Source of the DNA: Bradyrhizobium yuanmingense
GTDB taxonomy: Bacteria; Pseudomonadota; Alphaproteobacteria; Rhizobiales; Xanthobacteraceae
Assembly: GCF_900094575.1 (NCBI RefSeq)
Contig: NZ_FMAE01000001.1
Span: 868,001-932,000, forward strand
Reading direction: 5' to 3'
Length of the DNA stretch: 64,000 nucleotides
Under the pieces are notes generated by a model. It did not search any database. It was not told the DNA's origin and saw only the letters and a list, made by a program, of their open reading frames with translations. Position 1 is the first letter of the stretch, and every line of letters begins with the position of its first letter. The translations under genes and the position numbers were made by a program. Positions 1-8,691 of the stretch are shown here, one piece after another.

Positions 1-977
1 GCCTCGCGCACGGCACGATCAGTGAAAGGGCCAAAATCCAGGTTCGGCGCGATATGCTCTACCGAGGAGGTCGAAGAGACGAAGATCTTGCGGCCCTTCA
101 GCGTCTTTGCCTCCTGCACGAAGTTCGGCAGGATGCCTTGCAAGCCGGTGTAGTCGACCTGACCGGTGCGGAACTGGGTGTAGAGCACGGTGAGATCAGG
201 GATGTATTTGAAGACCACGCGTTCGAGGTACGGCCCCTTGCCATGATAGCCGGTGTGGGCGTTCAGCTGGATATGGTCGCCGGGCACGCGCTCGCCCCAG
301 CGAAACGGGCCGGTCCCGACAGGCGCACTGTGGAACGGTGAGGCATTCGGATCGGACACCTTCTCCAGGATGTGCTTGGGCACGATGAAGGTGAACGACG
401 CCAGGATCGACATATAGGGCGAATAGGGCGCTTCCATTCGCCAGTGGATCTCGTCGGACGCCACGACGGTGATGTCCTTGACGAGGCTATGGCCGACCCG
501 GCTGCGCGCACGGAATGCGGGATTGTTGATCAGCTCGATGGAGAATTTGACATCCTCCGCCGTGAACGGCGTGCCGTCGTGCCACTTCACGTTATTGCGC
601 AGCTTGATCTTCCAGGTCAGGCCATCGGCGGAGAGGCCGCCATTCTCGATGGTCGGGACTTCGCGGGCGAGGTCGGGGACGAACTTGCCATCGGGCTCGA
701 TGTACCAGAGCGGCGAGAACACCTGCCACCAGATGCCCTGATCGACCTCGATGCCCGGCATCAAGGGATGAAAGACGGTCGGCTCTTGCGACAGCGCCGC
801 AATCACTTGGCCACGCGGCTTGCCCGGCGGATTGGTGGGACGTTCGGTCTGCGCGGAAGCGTTCCCTGAAAGCGTCCAGCCTGCGGCCGCGCCCGCGCCG
901 AGCTGGAAGAATTGACGGCGATTCGGAATGCCGAGATGTCCTGCCCCAACGCCGAACTTGCCGGTGTCGTCCGCCAT
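1..977 (-). CDS. Peptide/oligopeptide ABC transporter substrate-binding protein (family 5), 3' end outside window
   Basis: Reading the minus strand from ATG at 977 gives at least 325 codons with no stop before the window edge, so the C-terminal part is missing. The N-terminus carries a twin-arginine signal (NRRQFFQLG, residues 19-27) followed by a hydrophobic stretch ending in ASAQ, so a folded protein is probably exported to the periplasm. The body has the usual solute-binding family 5 features: LSQEPTVFHPLMPG, GLTWKIKLRNNVKWHDGTPF followed by TAEDVKFS, and GTGPFRWGE. Such proteins capture peptides, opines or similar compounds for an ATP-driven importer whose permease genes are presumably beyond base 1. 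The gene is divergent from the XRE-cupin regulator at 1195, a plausible controller. Substrate cannot be read from the sequence. Confidence 0.9.
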   Translation of the reverse strand, partial: MADDTGKFGVGAGHLGIPNRRQFFQLGAGAAAGWTLSGNASAQTERPTNPPGKPRGQVIAALSQEPTVFHPLMPGIEVDQGIWWQVFSPLWYIEPDGKFVPDLAREVPTIENGGLSADGLTWKIKLRNNVKWHDGTPFTAEDVKFSIELINNPAFRARSRVGHSLVKDITVVASDEIHWRMEAPYSPYMSILASFTFIVPKHILEKVSDPNASPFHSAPVGTGPFRWGERVPGDHIQLNAHTGYHGKGPYLERVVFKYIPDLTVLYTQFRTGQVDYTGLQGILPNFVQEAKTLKGRKIFVSSTSSVEHIAPNLDFGPFTDRAVRE

Positions 978-1194
978 GACCCACTCTCCGTTTCCGCACG
1001 CGGCACCGTCTCCCGCGCCCCCGAGACCCCGGCAAAGGGACAGGAGTGGGCTTTAGTGCTTCTAAATTTTCTCCCAAAAGTTCATCATGACTAAATACAG
1101 CTGTCAATCGCATTGCTAGAATGCGCCAGCTTTTCACTCTGACTGAAGGCACGGGCTCGATACCCGACGCTGAGATGATGCATGGGAGAGCCAC

Positions 1195-1827
1195 ATGGAT
1201 GGTCGCGGCGATACCAACGGCAGCAAGGACGCTTCGGCGATCGAAGCTGACGATGCGGTCGACCAGCGCTTGGGTGAAACCGTGCGGCTGCTGCGGCAGC
1301 GCGCTGGCCTGTCGATCCAGGACGTCGCCAACAAGACCGGCCTGTCGACCGGCATGATCAGCCAGCTCGAACGTGCGCGCGCCATGCCGTCGATCCGCAC
1401 GCTGCGCCTGCTCAGCATCGCGCTCGACGTTCCCATCTCCTATTTCTTCGAGAGCAGCGATCCTGCCGAAGCGCCGCGCTACACCGTGCGCAAGAACGCC
1501 AGGCGGCTGCTGCGGCTCACCGCCACCGGCGTCGTCAAGGAAGCGCTGACCCCGGAAGGCAAAGGCCAGCTCGAGCTCTACGAGCTCACGCTCAACCCCG
1601 GCGCCTCCTCCGGCACCGACTTCCTGCAGCACACCGGCGAGAAGGCGGGCTACATCCTCTCGGGCAGCCTGCGGCTGTGGCTCGACAACCAGGCCCATGT
1701 GCTGGAAGCCGGCGACAGCTTTCGTTTTCCGAGCATCGTGCCGCACATGTTCGACAACCCGACCCAGCAGGTGGCGCGCGTGATCTGGGTGACGACGCTG
1801 CGCCAGACCGACTCGCCGACGGGTTGA
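1195..1827 (+). CDS. XRE-family transcriptional regulator with C-terminal cupin domain
   Basis: 210 residues. A helix-turn-helix of the XRE type occupies about residues 25-85 (LGETVRLLRQRAGLSIQDVA, then TGMISQLERARAMPS), and a cupin fold about 130-205 (GEKAGYILSGSLRLWLD, EAGDSFRFPSIVPHMFDNP). This two-domain layout is that of PuuR-like sensors in which a small ligand held in the cupin alters DNA binding. The ATG at 1195 follows GGGAGAG at a suitable distance. It lies divergently 217 bp from the ABC binding-protein gene, so control of that importer is the likely role; this is inference from position. The ligand is unknown. Confidence 0.9.
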   Translation: MDGRGDTNGSKDASAIEADDAVDQRLGETVRLLRQRAGLSIQDVANKTGLSTGMISQLERARAMPSIRTLRLLSIALDVPISYFFESSDPAEAPRYTVRKNARRLLRLTATGVVKEALTPEGKGQLELYELTLNPGASSGTDFLQHTGEKAGYILSGSLRLWLDNQAHVLEAGDSFRFPSIVPHMFDNPTQQVARVIWVTTLRQTDSPTG

Positions 1828-1856
1828 GTCCGGCATCAAGGTCTGGCGAGACGGAT

Positions 1857-2882
1857 CTAGCTCATCCTTCGCCGCAGCGTGGCTGACGGCGTCTCGCCGA
1901 ATTTCTCGCGGTAGGCGCCGGCCATGCGGCCGAGATGGGTGAAGCCGAGATCGAAGGCCATCTCGGTGATGGAAACATCGGGTGCGGCTTGCGCGAGGCG
2001 CGCATTGAGGCCGGCGAGGCGAATGTCGAGCAGCATCTGCGAGATCGACACGCCGAAGTGACGGCGGAAGCCGAGCTGCAGCGCGCGGATGCCGATGCCG
2101 GAGGCGCAGGCGAGCTGCGCAAGATCGAGCGGCTCGCCGGCATGGTCGGCAAGGTGATCGCGCGCGGCGCGCAAGGCGCGCGGCAAACGCTCGGCCTGCC
2201 CCGAAAACGTCTGAATCGCATCCGACAGGCCATGCCGCTGCCGGTTGAGCAGATGATCGAGCAGCGCTTCGCGCCAATCGGCCATCGCGGCCGGCGAGAG
2301 CCGGCCTGATGGCCCGAGGCGCTCGGCGAGCGTCATCAGCTCGGCGAGCCTCGTCTGCAGGGCCCGCCCGGACGGCGCATCCAGCTCGATCACCGGATCG
2401 AACTCGACCACCCCGGTCGCCCTGCCCGACAAGGCCGCGGCACGCTGCTCGACCATGCGGCGATCGAGCAGCAGGATCGCCTGCGCACAATCGCTCCACA
2501 TCATCCGGGTCGGAATCGTCGGCGACAGCAGCGACGCGATCCGGTCCGGGGCCGCATCGAGCTCACGACGACCGGCACGAATGCGGGCGCTGCCAGCAAG
2601 CGGGACCTGCACCAGGAAGAAGCGCTCGAGGCAGCCCGGATCGATGCTGACCGCTCCGCCATAGGCGACGTAGTTGATGGAGAAACCGTCGAACGCCGCG
2701 CAATTGTGCCGGGCAGAGAAGCCGGCCGCGCGCGCCTGTGTCGGCTTCAGATCGTGCGGACAGAAGATGCGCCCGATCTGCTCGGCCGCCTCGTCGACGT
2801 CATCAGTGGTGACACGGGCGAACGCCGCAAGCCGTTCGGCTGCAGAGGCTGTTGCGCTCATTTCCAGCTCGGCTGCGGACAT
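1857..2882 (-). CDS. AraC-family transcriptional regulator
   Basis: 341 residues from ATG at 2882. The C-terminal 100 residues hold two AraC-type helix-turn-helix motifs (LDLAQLACASGIGIRALQLG and VSITEMAFDLGFTHLGRMAG, with the typical YREKFGETPS ending). The first 200 residues look like the AraC-binding-like sensory domain of activators of aromatic or alkyl catabolism, but the effector cannot be read. It converges on the XRE-cupin gene (29 bp between stops) and is divergent from the cupin gene at 3071, across a 188 bp gap that contains the probable promoters for both. It may therefore regulate the cupin/monooxygenase pair; that is inference. Confidence 0.88.
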   Translation of the reverse strand: MSAAELEMSATASAAERLAAFARVTTDDVDEAAEQIGRIFCPHDLKPTQARAAGFSARHNCAAFDGFSINYVAYGGAVSIDPGCLERFFLVQVPLAGSARIRAGRRELDAAPDRIASLLSPTIPTRMMWSDCAQAILLLDRRMVEQRAAALSGRATGVVEFDPVIELDAPSGRALQTRLAELMTLAERLGPSGRLSPAAMADWREALLDHLLNRQRHGLSDAIQTFSGQAERLPRALRAARDHLADHAGEPLDLAQLACASGIGIRALQLGFRRHFGVSISQMLLDIRLAGLNARLAQAAPDVSITEMAFDLGFTHLGRMAGAYREKFGETPSATLRRRMS

Positions 2883-3070
2883 CGTCGACCATGCTTCGCG
2901 CCCGGAATTCCTTTAAGCCTATAATAGTTCCGCGGGGGCGAAAAGGGCCGGAGCTCGCAAATTCGTCGTGCTGCATGGCAATAGGTTCATCCGGATTCGT
3001 TTAGCGGATAGACAGGCGGTCCGTCCTCGGACGATGCTCCGTCCCCGCCGGAATCCATGAGGAGCAAGCC

Positions 3071-3520
3071 ATGACTGCACTCGAAAAAGGCATCACCGCG
3101 AACGGGAAAGGCTACGGCGGCAAGAGCTGGAACATCCTTGGCCAGGTCTATTTCCCCAAGGCCGTCACCGACTCCACTTTCGCGTTCGAGACCAACAGCG
3201 ATCCCGGCCAGTTCGTGCCGGTGCATATCCATCCGACCCAGGACGAGTTCATCCTGGTGCAGGAAGGCACGCTCGATCTCAAGCTCGACGGTCAATGGGT
3301 CAAGGCCAATGCCGGCGACCTCGTGCGCATGCCACGCGGCATCCCGCACGGCTATTTCAACAAGTCCGACAAGCCGTGCCGCGCGCTGTTCTGGGTCTCA
3401 CCGATGCAGAAGCTGGAGGCGCTGTTCAACCAGCTGCACAATCTGACCGACCCGGCCGAGGTCGTGCGCATCTCGGCGCTGCATGAGGTCGACTTCCTGC
3501 CGCCCGAGGCCAACGACTAG
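3071..3520 (+). CDS. Small cupin-domain protein
   Basis: 149 residues, a single conserved barrel. The metal-binding set is visible: HIHPTQDEFILVQEGTLDLK (His, His, Glu) and later RMPRGIPHGYFN (His). The start at 3071 is preceded by GAGGAGC seven bases upstream. Stand-alone cupins of this size include dioxygenases, isomerases and small-molecule binders, and nothing here picks one. A flavin monooxygenase gene follows 100 bp downstream on the same strand, so the two may handle the same compound. Confidence 0.85.
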   Translation: MTALEKGITANGKGYGGKSWNILGQVYFPKAVTDSTFAFETNSDPGQFVPVHIHPTQDEFILVQEGTLDLKLDGQWVKANAGDLVRMPRGIPHGYFNKSDKPCRALFWVSPMQKLEALFNQLHNLTDPAEVVRISALHEVDFLPPEAND

Positions 3521-3620
3521 CCGTCGCCGCTTCCTCCGCTTGCATCTGCTTGCAGCCCCGGCCGGCCGCGCCTTGTGGCCGAACGCGGCCGCTTGCGCGC
3601 CAAACACATCGAGCAAACCC

Positions 3621-5111
3621 ATGGTCAGCCCAAAACATGTCTGCGTGATCGGCGCCGGCGTCTCCGGCCTTGCCGCCGCGAAAGCATTCTCCACCCGAGG
3701 CCACCGCGTCACGATCGTCGAGCGCAGCTCAGATCTCGGCGGCGTCTGGGAGCCGGCGCGCTCCTACCCCGAGGTGCAGACCCAGAGCCCGAAGGAGCTC
3801 TACCGCTACACCGACCGCGCCATGCCGGATGCCTATCCGGAATGGCCGACCGGGCCGCAGGTCCACGCCTACCTCGCCGACTATGCCAAGAGTTTTGGCC
3901 TCGAGCGCATGCTGCGGCTCAACACCGAAGTCGCCGGCATGGCGCGCCGTGGCGACGGCAGGTCGGGATGGACGCTTGCCTTGAAGGACAGGAACGGCAC
4001 GACCACGAACGAGGATTTCGATTTCGTCGCGGTCTGCACCGGGCAATTCAACGAGCCACGCGAGCTGCATTGCCCCGGCGAGGACGGCTTTCTGGCGCAG
4101 GGCGGCCAGATCCTGCACTCGTCGAAATACGGCGATCCGACCCTGGCGAAGGAACGCCGCGTCGTCGTGCTCGGCGGCTCGAAGTCCGCAACTGACATCG
4201 CCGTGAATGCGGTGAAGTCAGGCGCGCGCGAGGTCACCATCGTGATGCGTGAGCCGGTCTGGCGCATTCCCTATTTCATCGGCGGTCTCGTGAACTTCAA
4301 GCGCATCCTCTACATCCGCGCGCAGGAGGAGATGTTTCCGGGTTGGGGCATCAGCACGATGGGACGGCTCGCGCACCGCCTCGCCGCGCCGCTGGTCTGG
4401 GCCAATTGGCGCGGGCTGGAGAGCCTGTTGAAGGCGCAGCTCAAGCTCGGCCGCTGCAACATGGTGCCGAAGGAGCGCATCGAGGACGGCGTCAACTGCT
4501 CGGTGCCCATCGCAACGCCGGGCTTCTACCCGATGGTCGCCGACGGCCGCATCAAGGCCGTGTTCGGCACGTTCGACCATTATGAGGGCGACAGCATCGT
4601 GATGAGTGGTGGCGAGCGCGTGGGCGCCGACGTCGCCGTGCTCGCGATCGGCTACAAGCTCGGCGTGCCGTTCCTGCCCGAGGCCTACCGGCAGAAACTG
4701 GTCGATGCCGACGGGCAGTACCGGCTCTATCGCCTGATCGCCAATCCGGATCTGCCCGAGCTCGGCTTCGTCGGCTTCAACTCCTCGTTCTGCACCGTGC
4801 TCTGCGCCGACCTCGCGGCGAACTGGCTGGTGCGTTATGCCGACGGCCAGCTCGCGAACCAGCCGACGGCACAGGCGATGCGCGACAACATCGAGATGAT
4901 GCTGCACTTCAAGCGCGTCGAGCGGCCGGCCGCGGGCGTCTATGGCGGCCTCTGCGTCGCCCCTTATCACTACCGCCATTTCGACGAGCTGATGGCCGAT
5001 ATCGGCGCGAAAAACCAGAAGCGCGGCGGACTCGCGGGCCGCTTCCAGCCGCCGGATGCGGATGCTTACGCCAAGTTCCTGGCGACGGCGCCGGACTACC
5101 GGGCGGCGTGA
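3621..5111 (+). CDS. FMO-like FAD/NADPH-dependent monooxygenase
   Basis: 496 residues from ATG 3621; an upstream extension of the frame overlaps the cupin gene and is not conserved in character. An FAD Rossmann motif GAGVSG is at residues 11-16 followed by ERSSDLGGVW. A second NADPH Rossmann motif (VVVLGGSKSATDIA) is near the middle. The segment ILHSSKYGDP resembles the FxGxxxHxxxY fingerprint of flavin-containing monooxygenases and Baeyer-Villiger enzymes, with the Phe/Gly positions altered. The product is expected to oxygenate a soft nucleophile or a ketone. It follows the cupin gene on the same strand. Substrate unknown. Confidence 0.85.
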   Translation: MVSPKHVCVIGAGVSGLAAAKAFSTRGHRVTIVERSSDLGGVWEPARSYPEVQTQSPKELYRYTDRAMPDAYPEWPTGPQVHAYLADYAKSFGLERMLRLNTEVAGMARRGDGRSGWTLALKDRNGTTTNEDFDFVAVCTGQFNEPRELHCPGEDGFLAQGGQILHSSKYGDPTLAKERRVVVLGGSKSATDIAVNAVKSGAREVTIVMREPVWRIPYFIGGLVNFKRILYIRAQEEMFPGWGISTMGRLAHRLAAPLVWANWRGLESLLKAQLKLGRCNMVPKERIEDGVNCSVPIATPGFYPMVADGRIKAVFGTFDHYEGDSIVMSGGERVGADVAVLAIGYKLGVPFLPEAYRQKLVDADGQYRLYRLIANPDLPELGFVGFNSSFCTVLCADLAANWLVRYADGQLANQPTAQAMRDNIEMMLHFKRVERPAAGVYGGLCVAPYHYRHFDELMADIGAKNQKRGGLAGRFQPPDADAYAKFLATAPDYRAA

Positions 5112-5187
5112 AAGGAGAATTGCGGCGGCTCGCCTCCGACGTCTACGCTGGCCATCGAATCGACGGGAACCAGCCATAGGATCGGCC

Positions 5188-6261
5188 ATGGGATCGAGAC
5201 GACTTGCCGCCGCGGCCATTGCGGCTGTTGCCATCTTCGGCGCGGTGCCCACCGTTGCGCAGAAGGCGGCGCCGACGCCACAGCAATCGGAGGCGCTCGC
5301 GGCTTACGAGCGCGCGCTCGGCGACTTCAAATCCATCCTCACTGAGCGGCGGCGCCAGATCGAGGCGAAGGAGCCGCTGCCGAACCTGCCGGGACAGGCG
5401 CTCTATCTCGCGCGCGTCGCTGTGATCAGCAGCTACAAGGACCTCACCGACGTCATGCCGTCGCGGATCGGCCGGCCGAACAAGTTCGAGATTCCTCCGG
5501 CCTATTTCGATGCCGAGATCGAGCCGCTGGTCGAGGAATACGGCAGGCTGTTCGACCTCATGGAGGCGCCGCCTGCCAACGCGCAGAGCTCGCCGACGCC
5601 GTTCGAGGACGTCGTCGATCTTGCGGTCGCGATTGCGCGCGCCAAGGGCCTCGCTCCCGAACACGCCGAAGCTGCCGGGCGGATCAGCCTCGGGCTGTTC
5701 TTTGCGGAGACCAACGGCAAGCAGAATGTCCGCAATGCACGCTCGAACACCTATATGGGCAGCTTCCAGACCGGCCCCTCCGAAGACCGCAACGGCCGGC
5801 GGAAATGGGAGAAGATCAAGGGCGACGTAGCTGCGATCGACCCGGGCTTGAGCGCGCGAGACGACAAGGAGGAGGCGCGTGCCCGCGGCACCGATCAGCG
5901 CTTCAACCACTGGACCAACGTCCGCAACGGGTTGATGAACGCGCACTCCGATCTGTTCCGCGAGATTCCGGGTATCGTCAAGACGCTGCCTGATACGATC
6001 GACCAGATGAAGCTTTTCCAGCTGATCCAGATCGTTCCAACCCCGACGCGGTCCGCGCTCAAATCGGGCGATCTCCTGAATTACCGGGTGTCAAGCCCCA
6101 GAATCATGGGATACCTGCGCAACAACAGCATCTTTGCCTTCGGACGGGCCGACCGGGCGAAAACCTCGGCGAGCTACCGCGAAATCTTCGCCGCGATGTG
6201 GCTGTTCAACCGGAAGTTCGAGAAAGCGATGGCGAAATTCGCCGAGATCAGGACACGCTGA
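5188..6261 (+). CDS. Exported protein of unknown function
   Basis: 357 residues from ATG 5188. A Sec signal peptide is obvious (positively charged start, AAAAIAAVAIFGAVPTVAQ, cleavage near residue 25). No family is recognised with certainty. About residues 170-200 read GLFFAETNGKQN, then NTYMGSFQTG, a layout reminiscent of lysozyme-like transglycosylases (catalytic Glu followed by a Gly/Gln-containing loop), but similarity is short. The C-terminal part is basic and helical. It stands alone between the monooxygenase and an epimerase, 68 bp before the latter, so cotranscription with it is possible. Confidence 0.75.
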   Translation: MGSRRLAAAAIAAVAIFGAVPTVAQKAAPTPQQSEALAAYERALGDFKSILTERRRQIEAKEPLPNLPGQALYLARVAVISSYKDLTDVMPSRIGRPNKFEIPPAYFDAEIEPLVEEYGRLFDLMEAPPANAQSSPTPFEDVVDLAVAIARAKGLAPEHAEAAGRISLGLFFAETNGKQNVRNARSNTYMGSFQTGPSEDRNGRRKWEKIKGDVAAIDPGLSARDDKEEARARGTDQRFNHWTNVRNGLMNAHSDLFREIPGIVKTLPDTIDQMKLFQLIQIVPTPTRSALKSGDLLNYRVSSPRIMGYLRNNSIFAFGRADRAKTSASYREIFAAMWLFNRKFEKAMAKFAEIRTR

Positions 6262-6328
6262 GAAAGCGGGTTGCAACTGCCAGCGCAGGTTGTAGTCTCG
6301 CGGTGGCATCGATCACGCGGACCTTTCC

Positions 6329-7309
6329 ATGCGCATTCTCGTTCTCGGCGGCAGCCAGTTTCTCGGCCGGGCGATCGCAAGCCATGCCTGCGCTGGCGGG
6401 CATGACGTGACCTGCGCGGCCCGCGGCCTTGCGGGGCCGATTGCCGCCGGCGCCCGCTTCCTGCGGATCGACCGCGACGTGGCCGACGGACTTGCGCCGC
6501 TCGCGGGTGAGACATTCGACGCCGTGGTCGATGTCTCGCGTCATCCCGGCCAGGTCCGTCGCGCAGTCGCCGCGCTGAAGCGGCCGGGCGTGCATTGGAC
6601 CTTCGTCTCGACGATCAGCGTTTATGCGGACAACCGCATCCCGGGGCAACGCGCCGACTCCGCGCCGCTGCGCGAGCCTGTTGCGGGAGAGATCGAGCAC
6701 AGCACCGAGGCGATCTACGGCGCAGCCAAGGTCGCCTGCGAACAGGCGGTCGGCGATGATGCCTTCATCTGCCGCGCCGGACTGATCGCAGGCCCCGAGG
6801 ACCCGACCGGACGGTTCGCCTATTGGCCGGCGCGGCTTGCGCGCGGCGGCGAGGTGCTGGCGCCGGGATCGCCGGAGGATGCGGTCCAGTTCATCGACGT
6901 GCGCGATCTCGCGCAATGGATCGTGCAAGCGGCAGAGAGCGCTCTCGTCGGCATCTATGACGGGATTGGGCCGATCCGCACGCGCGGCGGATTCCTGAGC
7001 GAATGCGCATCCGCGCTGAACGCGTCCTGCACCTTCACTTGGATCGATCGCGCCTTTCTGGAAGCGCATGACGTCAGGCGTTGGGCGGGCCCGCGGTCCT
7101 TACCGATGTGGCTGCCATTGCCTGATTACGCCGGCTTCCTGACGCGCGATACCTCGCCGGCACGCGCGGCCGGATTGACCTCGCGACCGCCGGGAGACAC
7201 CGCGCGCGATACGCTTGATTGGCTCAACGCCGTCAACGGGCCCGTCGTCGGTCTCACTGCCGAAGACGAGAAGGATGTGCTCGCGGCGTGGCATGCGCGC
7301 CAGCTCTAG
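6329..7309 (+). CDS. NAD(P)-dependent epimerase/dehydratase (extended SDR)
   Basis: 326 residues. The N-terminus MRILVLGGSQFLGRAI is a dinucleotide-binding fold, and YGAAK (around residue 131) is the YxxxK catalytic pair of the short-chain dehydrogenase/reductase superfamily, with STISVYA upstream as the serine/threonine element. The C-terminal half contains FIDVRDLAQWIV, common in nucleotide-sugar epimerase relatives. The reaction is an NAD(P)-dependent change at a sugar or related carbonyl, but substrate is not evident and no sugar-biosynthetic neighbours are present. ATG at 6329 follows the previous stop by 67 bp. Confidence 0.85.
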   Translation: MRILVLGGSQFLGRAIASHACAGGHDVTCAARGLAGPIAAGARFLRIDRDVADGLAPLAGETFDAVVDVSRHPGQVRRAVAALKRPGVHWTFVSTISVYADNRIPGQRADSAPLREPVAGEIEHSTEAIYGAAKVACEQAVGDDAFICRAGLIAGPEDPTGRFAYWPARLARGGEVLAPGSPEDAVQFIDVRDLAQWIVQAAESALVGIYDGIGPIRTRGGFLSECASALNASCTFTWIDRAFLEAHDVRRWAGPRSLPMWLPLPDYAGFLTRDTSPARAAGLTSRPPGDTARDTLDWLNAVNGPVVGLTAEDEKDVLAAWHARQL

Positions 7310-7352
7310 GTGCGGACGGGCCAATCGTTCGCCGGTGAAAAGCGCCTTGTCG

Positions 7353-7366
7353 TGACAAATCTGTCA
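7353..7366. promoter_or_regulatory. Inverted repeat TGACA-N4-TGTCA upstream of the RND pump
   Basis: TGACAAATCTGTCA is a perfect 5-4-5 inverted repeat, 117 bp before the adaptor start at 7483 and 44 bp after the epimerase stop. It is the right size for a TetR- or GntR-like operator, but no local regulator gene lies beside it, so its role as an operator is a guess. Confidence 0.3.
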
Positions 7367-7482
7367 AAGGCCACACTGCCGTTTTCGGTGCAAGACCCGT
7401 GACCGCCATGGCTATGGTGTTCCACGACTGCCCGTTTGTTGGTAGCCTGCCGCACCGACAGACAGCAATCGGGGACCACCGA

Positions 7483-8679
7483 ATGAGCCGCGCAAATCCC
7501 CCATCTCCCGCACGACGCAATGGAGCAGCGAGGAAACATATCGGTCGGGCACTCGCCGCAACCGCGGCATTGGCTGTGCTCGCCGGCTGCGAGGACAAGA
7601 ACACGTTCGTGGCGCCGCCGCCGCCCAAGGTCGACGTCGCGACGCCGGTGCAGCGTCCGGTGACGCGCTACATCGAGGCGACCGGCAACACGGCACCGAT
7701 CAAGAGCGTCGATCTCGTCGCGCGCGTGCAGGGCTTTCTGCAAACGATCGACTATCAGGACGGCACATTCGTGAAGCAGGGCACCCAGCTGTTCACGATC
7801 GAGCCTGAGACCTACAAGCTCAAGCTCGAGCAGGCGCAGGCGGCCGAAGTCGGCGCGCAGGCCTCGCTCCGGCAGGCGGAGGCCGACTACAAGCGACAGG
7901 CCGAGCTGGTGCAGCGCCAGGCGGTCTCGCAAGCCACGCTCGACACCTCGACCTCGAACCGCGACAACGCCCAGGCCAATCTGCAGCAGGCCCAGGCCAA
8001 CACCAAGCTCGCCGAAGTCAATTACGGCTACACCAAGGTCACGGCACCGTTCGACGGCATCGTCAGCGCGCACATGGTCTCGATCGGCGAGCTCGTCGGC
8101 GTCTCCTCGCCGACCCAGCTCGCCACCATCGTGGCGATGGACCCGATCTATGTGAACTTCACCGTCAACGAGCAGGACGTGCTGCGCATCCGCGCCGAGG
8201 CGACCCGTCGCGGACTGACGCCCGCGGACATGAAGCACTTCCCGATTCAAGTGGGGCTGCAGACCGATACCGGCTACCCTCATGAGGGCAAGCTCGACTA
8301 CGTCTCGCCGACCCTCAACCAGTCGACCGGCACGCTGGCCGTGCGCGGCCTCGTTCCCAACGACAAGCGGGTGCTGCTGCCTGGCTATTTCGTCCGGGTC
8401 CGCGTGCCCTTCGACCAGGAGAAGAGCGCCCTGCTCGTTCCCGACACCGCGCTCGGCAGCGACCAGGGCGGCCGCTATCTCCTCGTCGTCAACAGCGACA
8501 ACGTCGTCGAGCAGCGCAAGGTACAGATCGGCCCGGTCGACAACGGCCTGCGCGTGATCGAGAGCGGCCTGAAGCCAGAGGATCGCGTCGTGACCGCGGG
8601 GCTCTTGCGCGTCATCCCGGGCCAGAAGATCGACCCGCAGGTGACGAAGATCGAGCAGACGCAGGCCTCGAGCAAGTAG
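7483..8679 (+). CDS. RND efflux periplasmic adaptor (membrane fusion) lipoprotein
   Basis: 398 residues from ATG 7483. The signal peptide ends in LAVLAGC, a lipobox, so the mature protein is lipid-anchored. Hallmarks of the MexE/AcrA family follow: a lipoyl-like half (ARVQGFLQTIDYQDGTFVKQ), a Gln/Ala-rich coiled-coil hairpin (about residues 110-180), GYTKVTAPFDGIVS, and the beta-barrel/membrane-proximal part ending in PGQKIDPQVTKI. It links the inner-membrane pump to an outer-membrane channel. The permease starts 12 bp downstream, so the two form one operon. No TolC-like gene is present here; the channel must be encoded elsewhere. Confidence 0.93.
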   Translation: MSRANPPSPARRNGAARKHIGRALAATAALAVLAGCEDKNTFVAPPPPKVDVATPVQRPVTRYIEATGNTAPIKSVDLVARVQGFLQTIDYQDGTFVKQGTQLFTIEPETYKLKLEQAQAAEVGAQASLRQAEADYKRQAELVQRQAVSQATLDTSTSNRDNAQANLQQAQANTKLAEVNYGYTKVTAPFDGIVSAHMVSIGELVGVSSPTQLATIVAMDPIYVNFTVNEQDVLRIRAEATRRGLTPADMKHFPIQVGLQTDTGYPHEGKLDYVSPTLNQSTGTLAVRGLVPNDKRVLLPGYFVRVRVPFDQEKSALLVPDTALGSDQGGRYLLVVNSDNVVEQRKVQIGPVDNGLRVIESGLKPEDRVVTAGLLRVIPGQKIDPQVTKIEQTQASSK

Positions 8680-8691
8680 GGGCTGCCAGCC

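Noticed and set aside
592..2499. 635-codon open frame on the minus strand
   Set aside because: It overlaps the binding-protein, XRE-cupin and AraC genes in other frames; very Arg/Ala-rich composition typical of antisense frames in GC-rich DNA.
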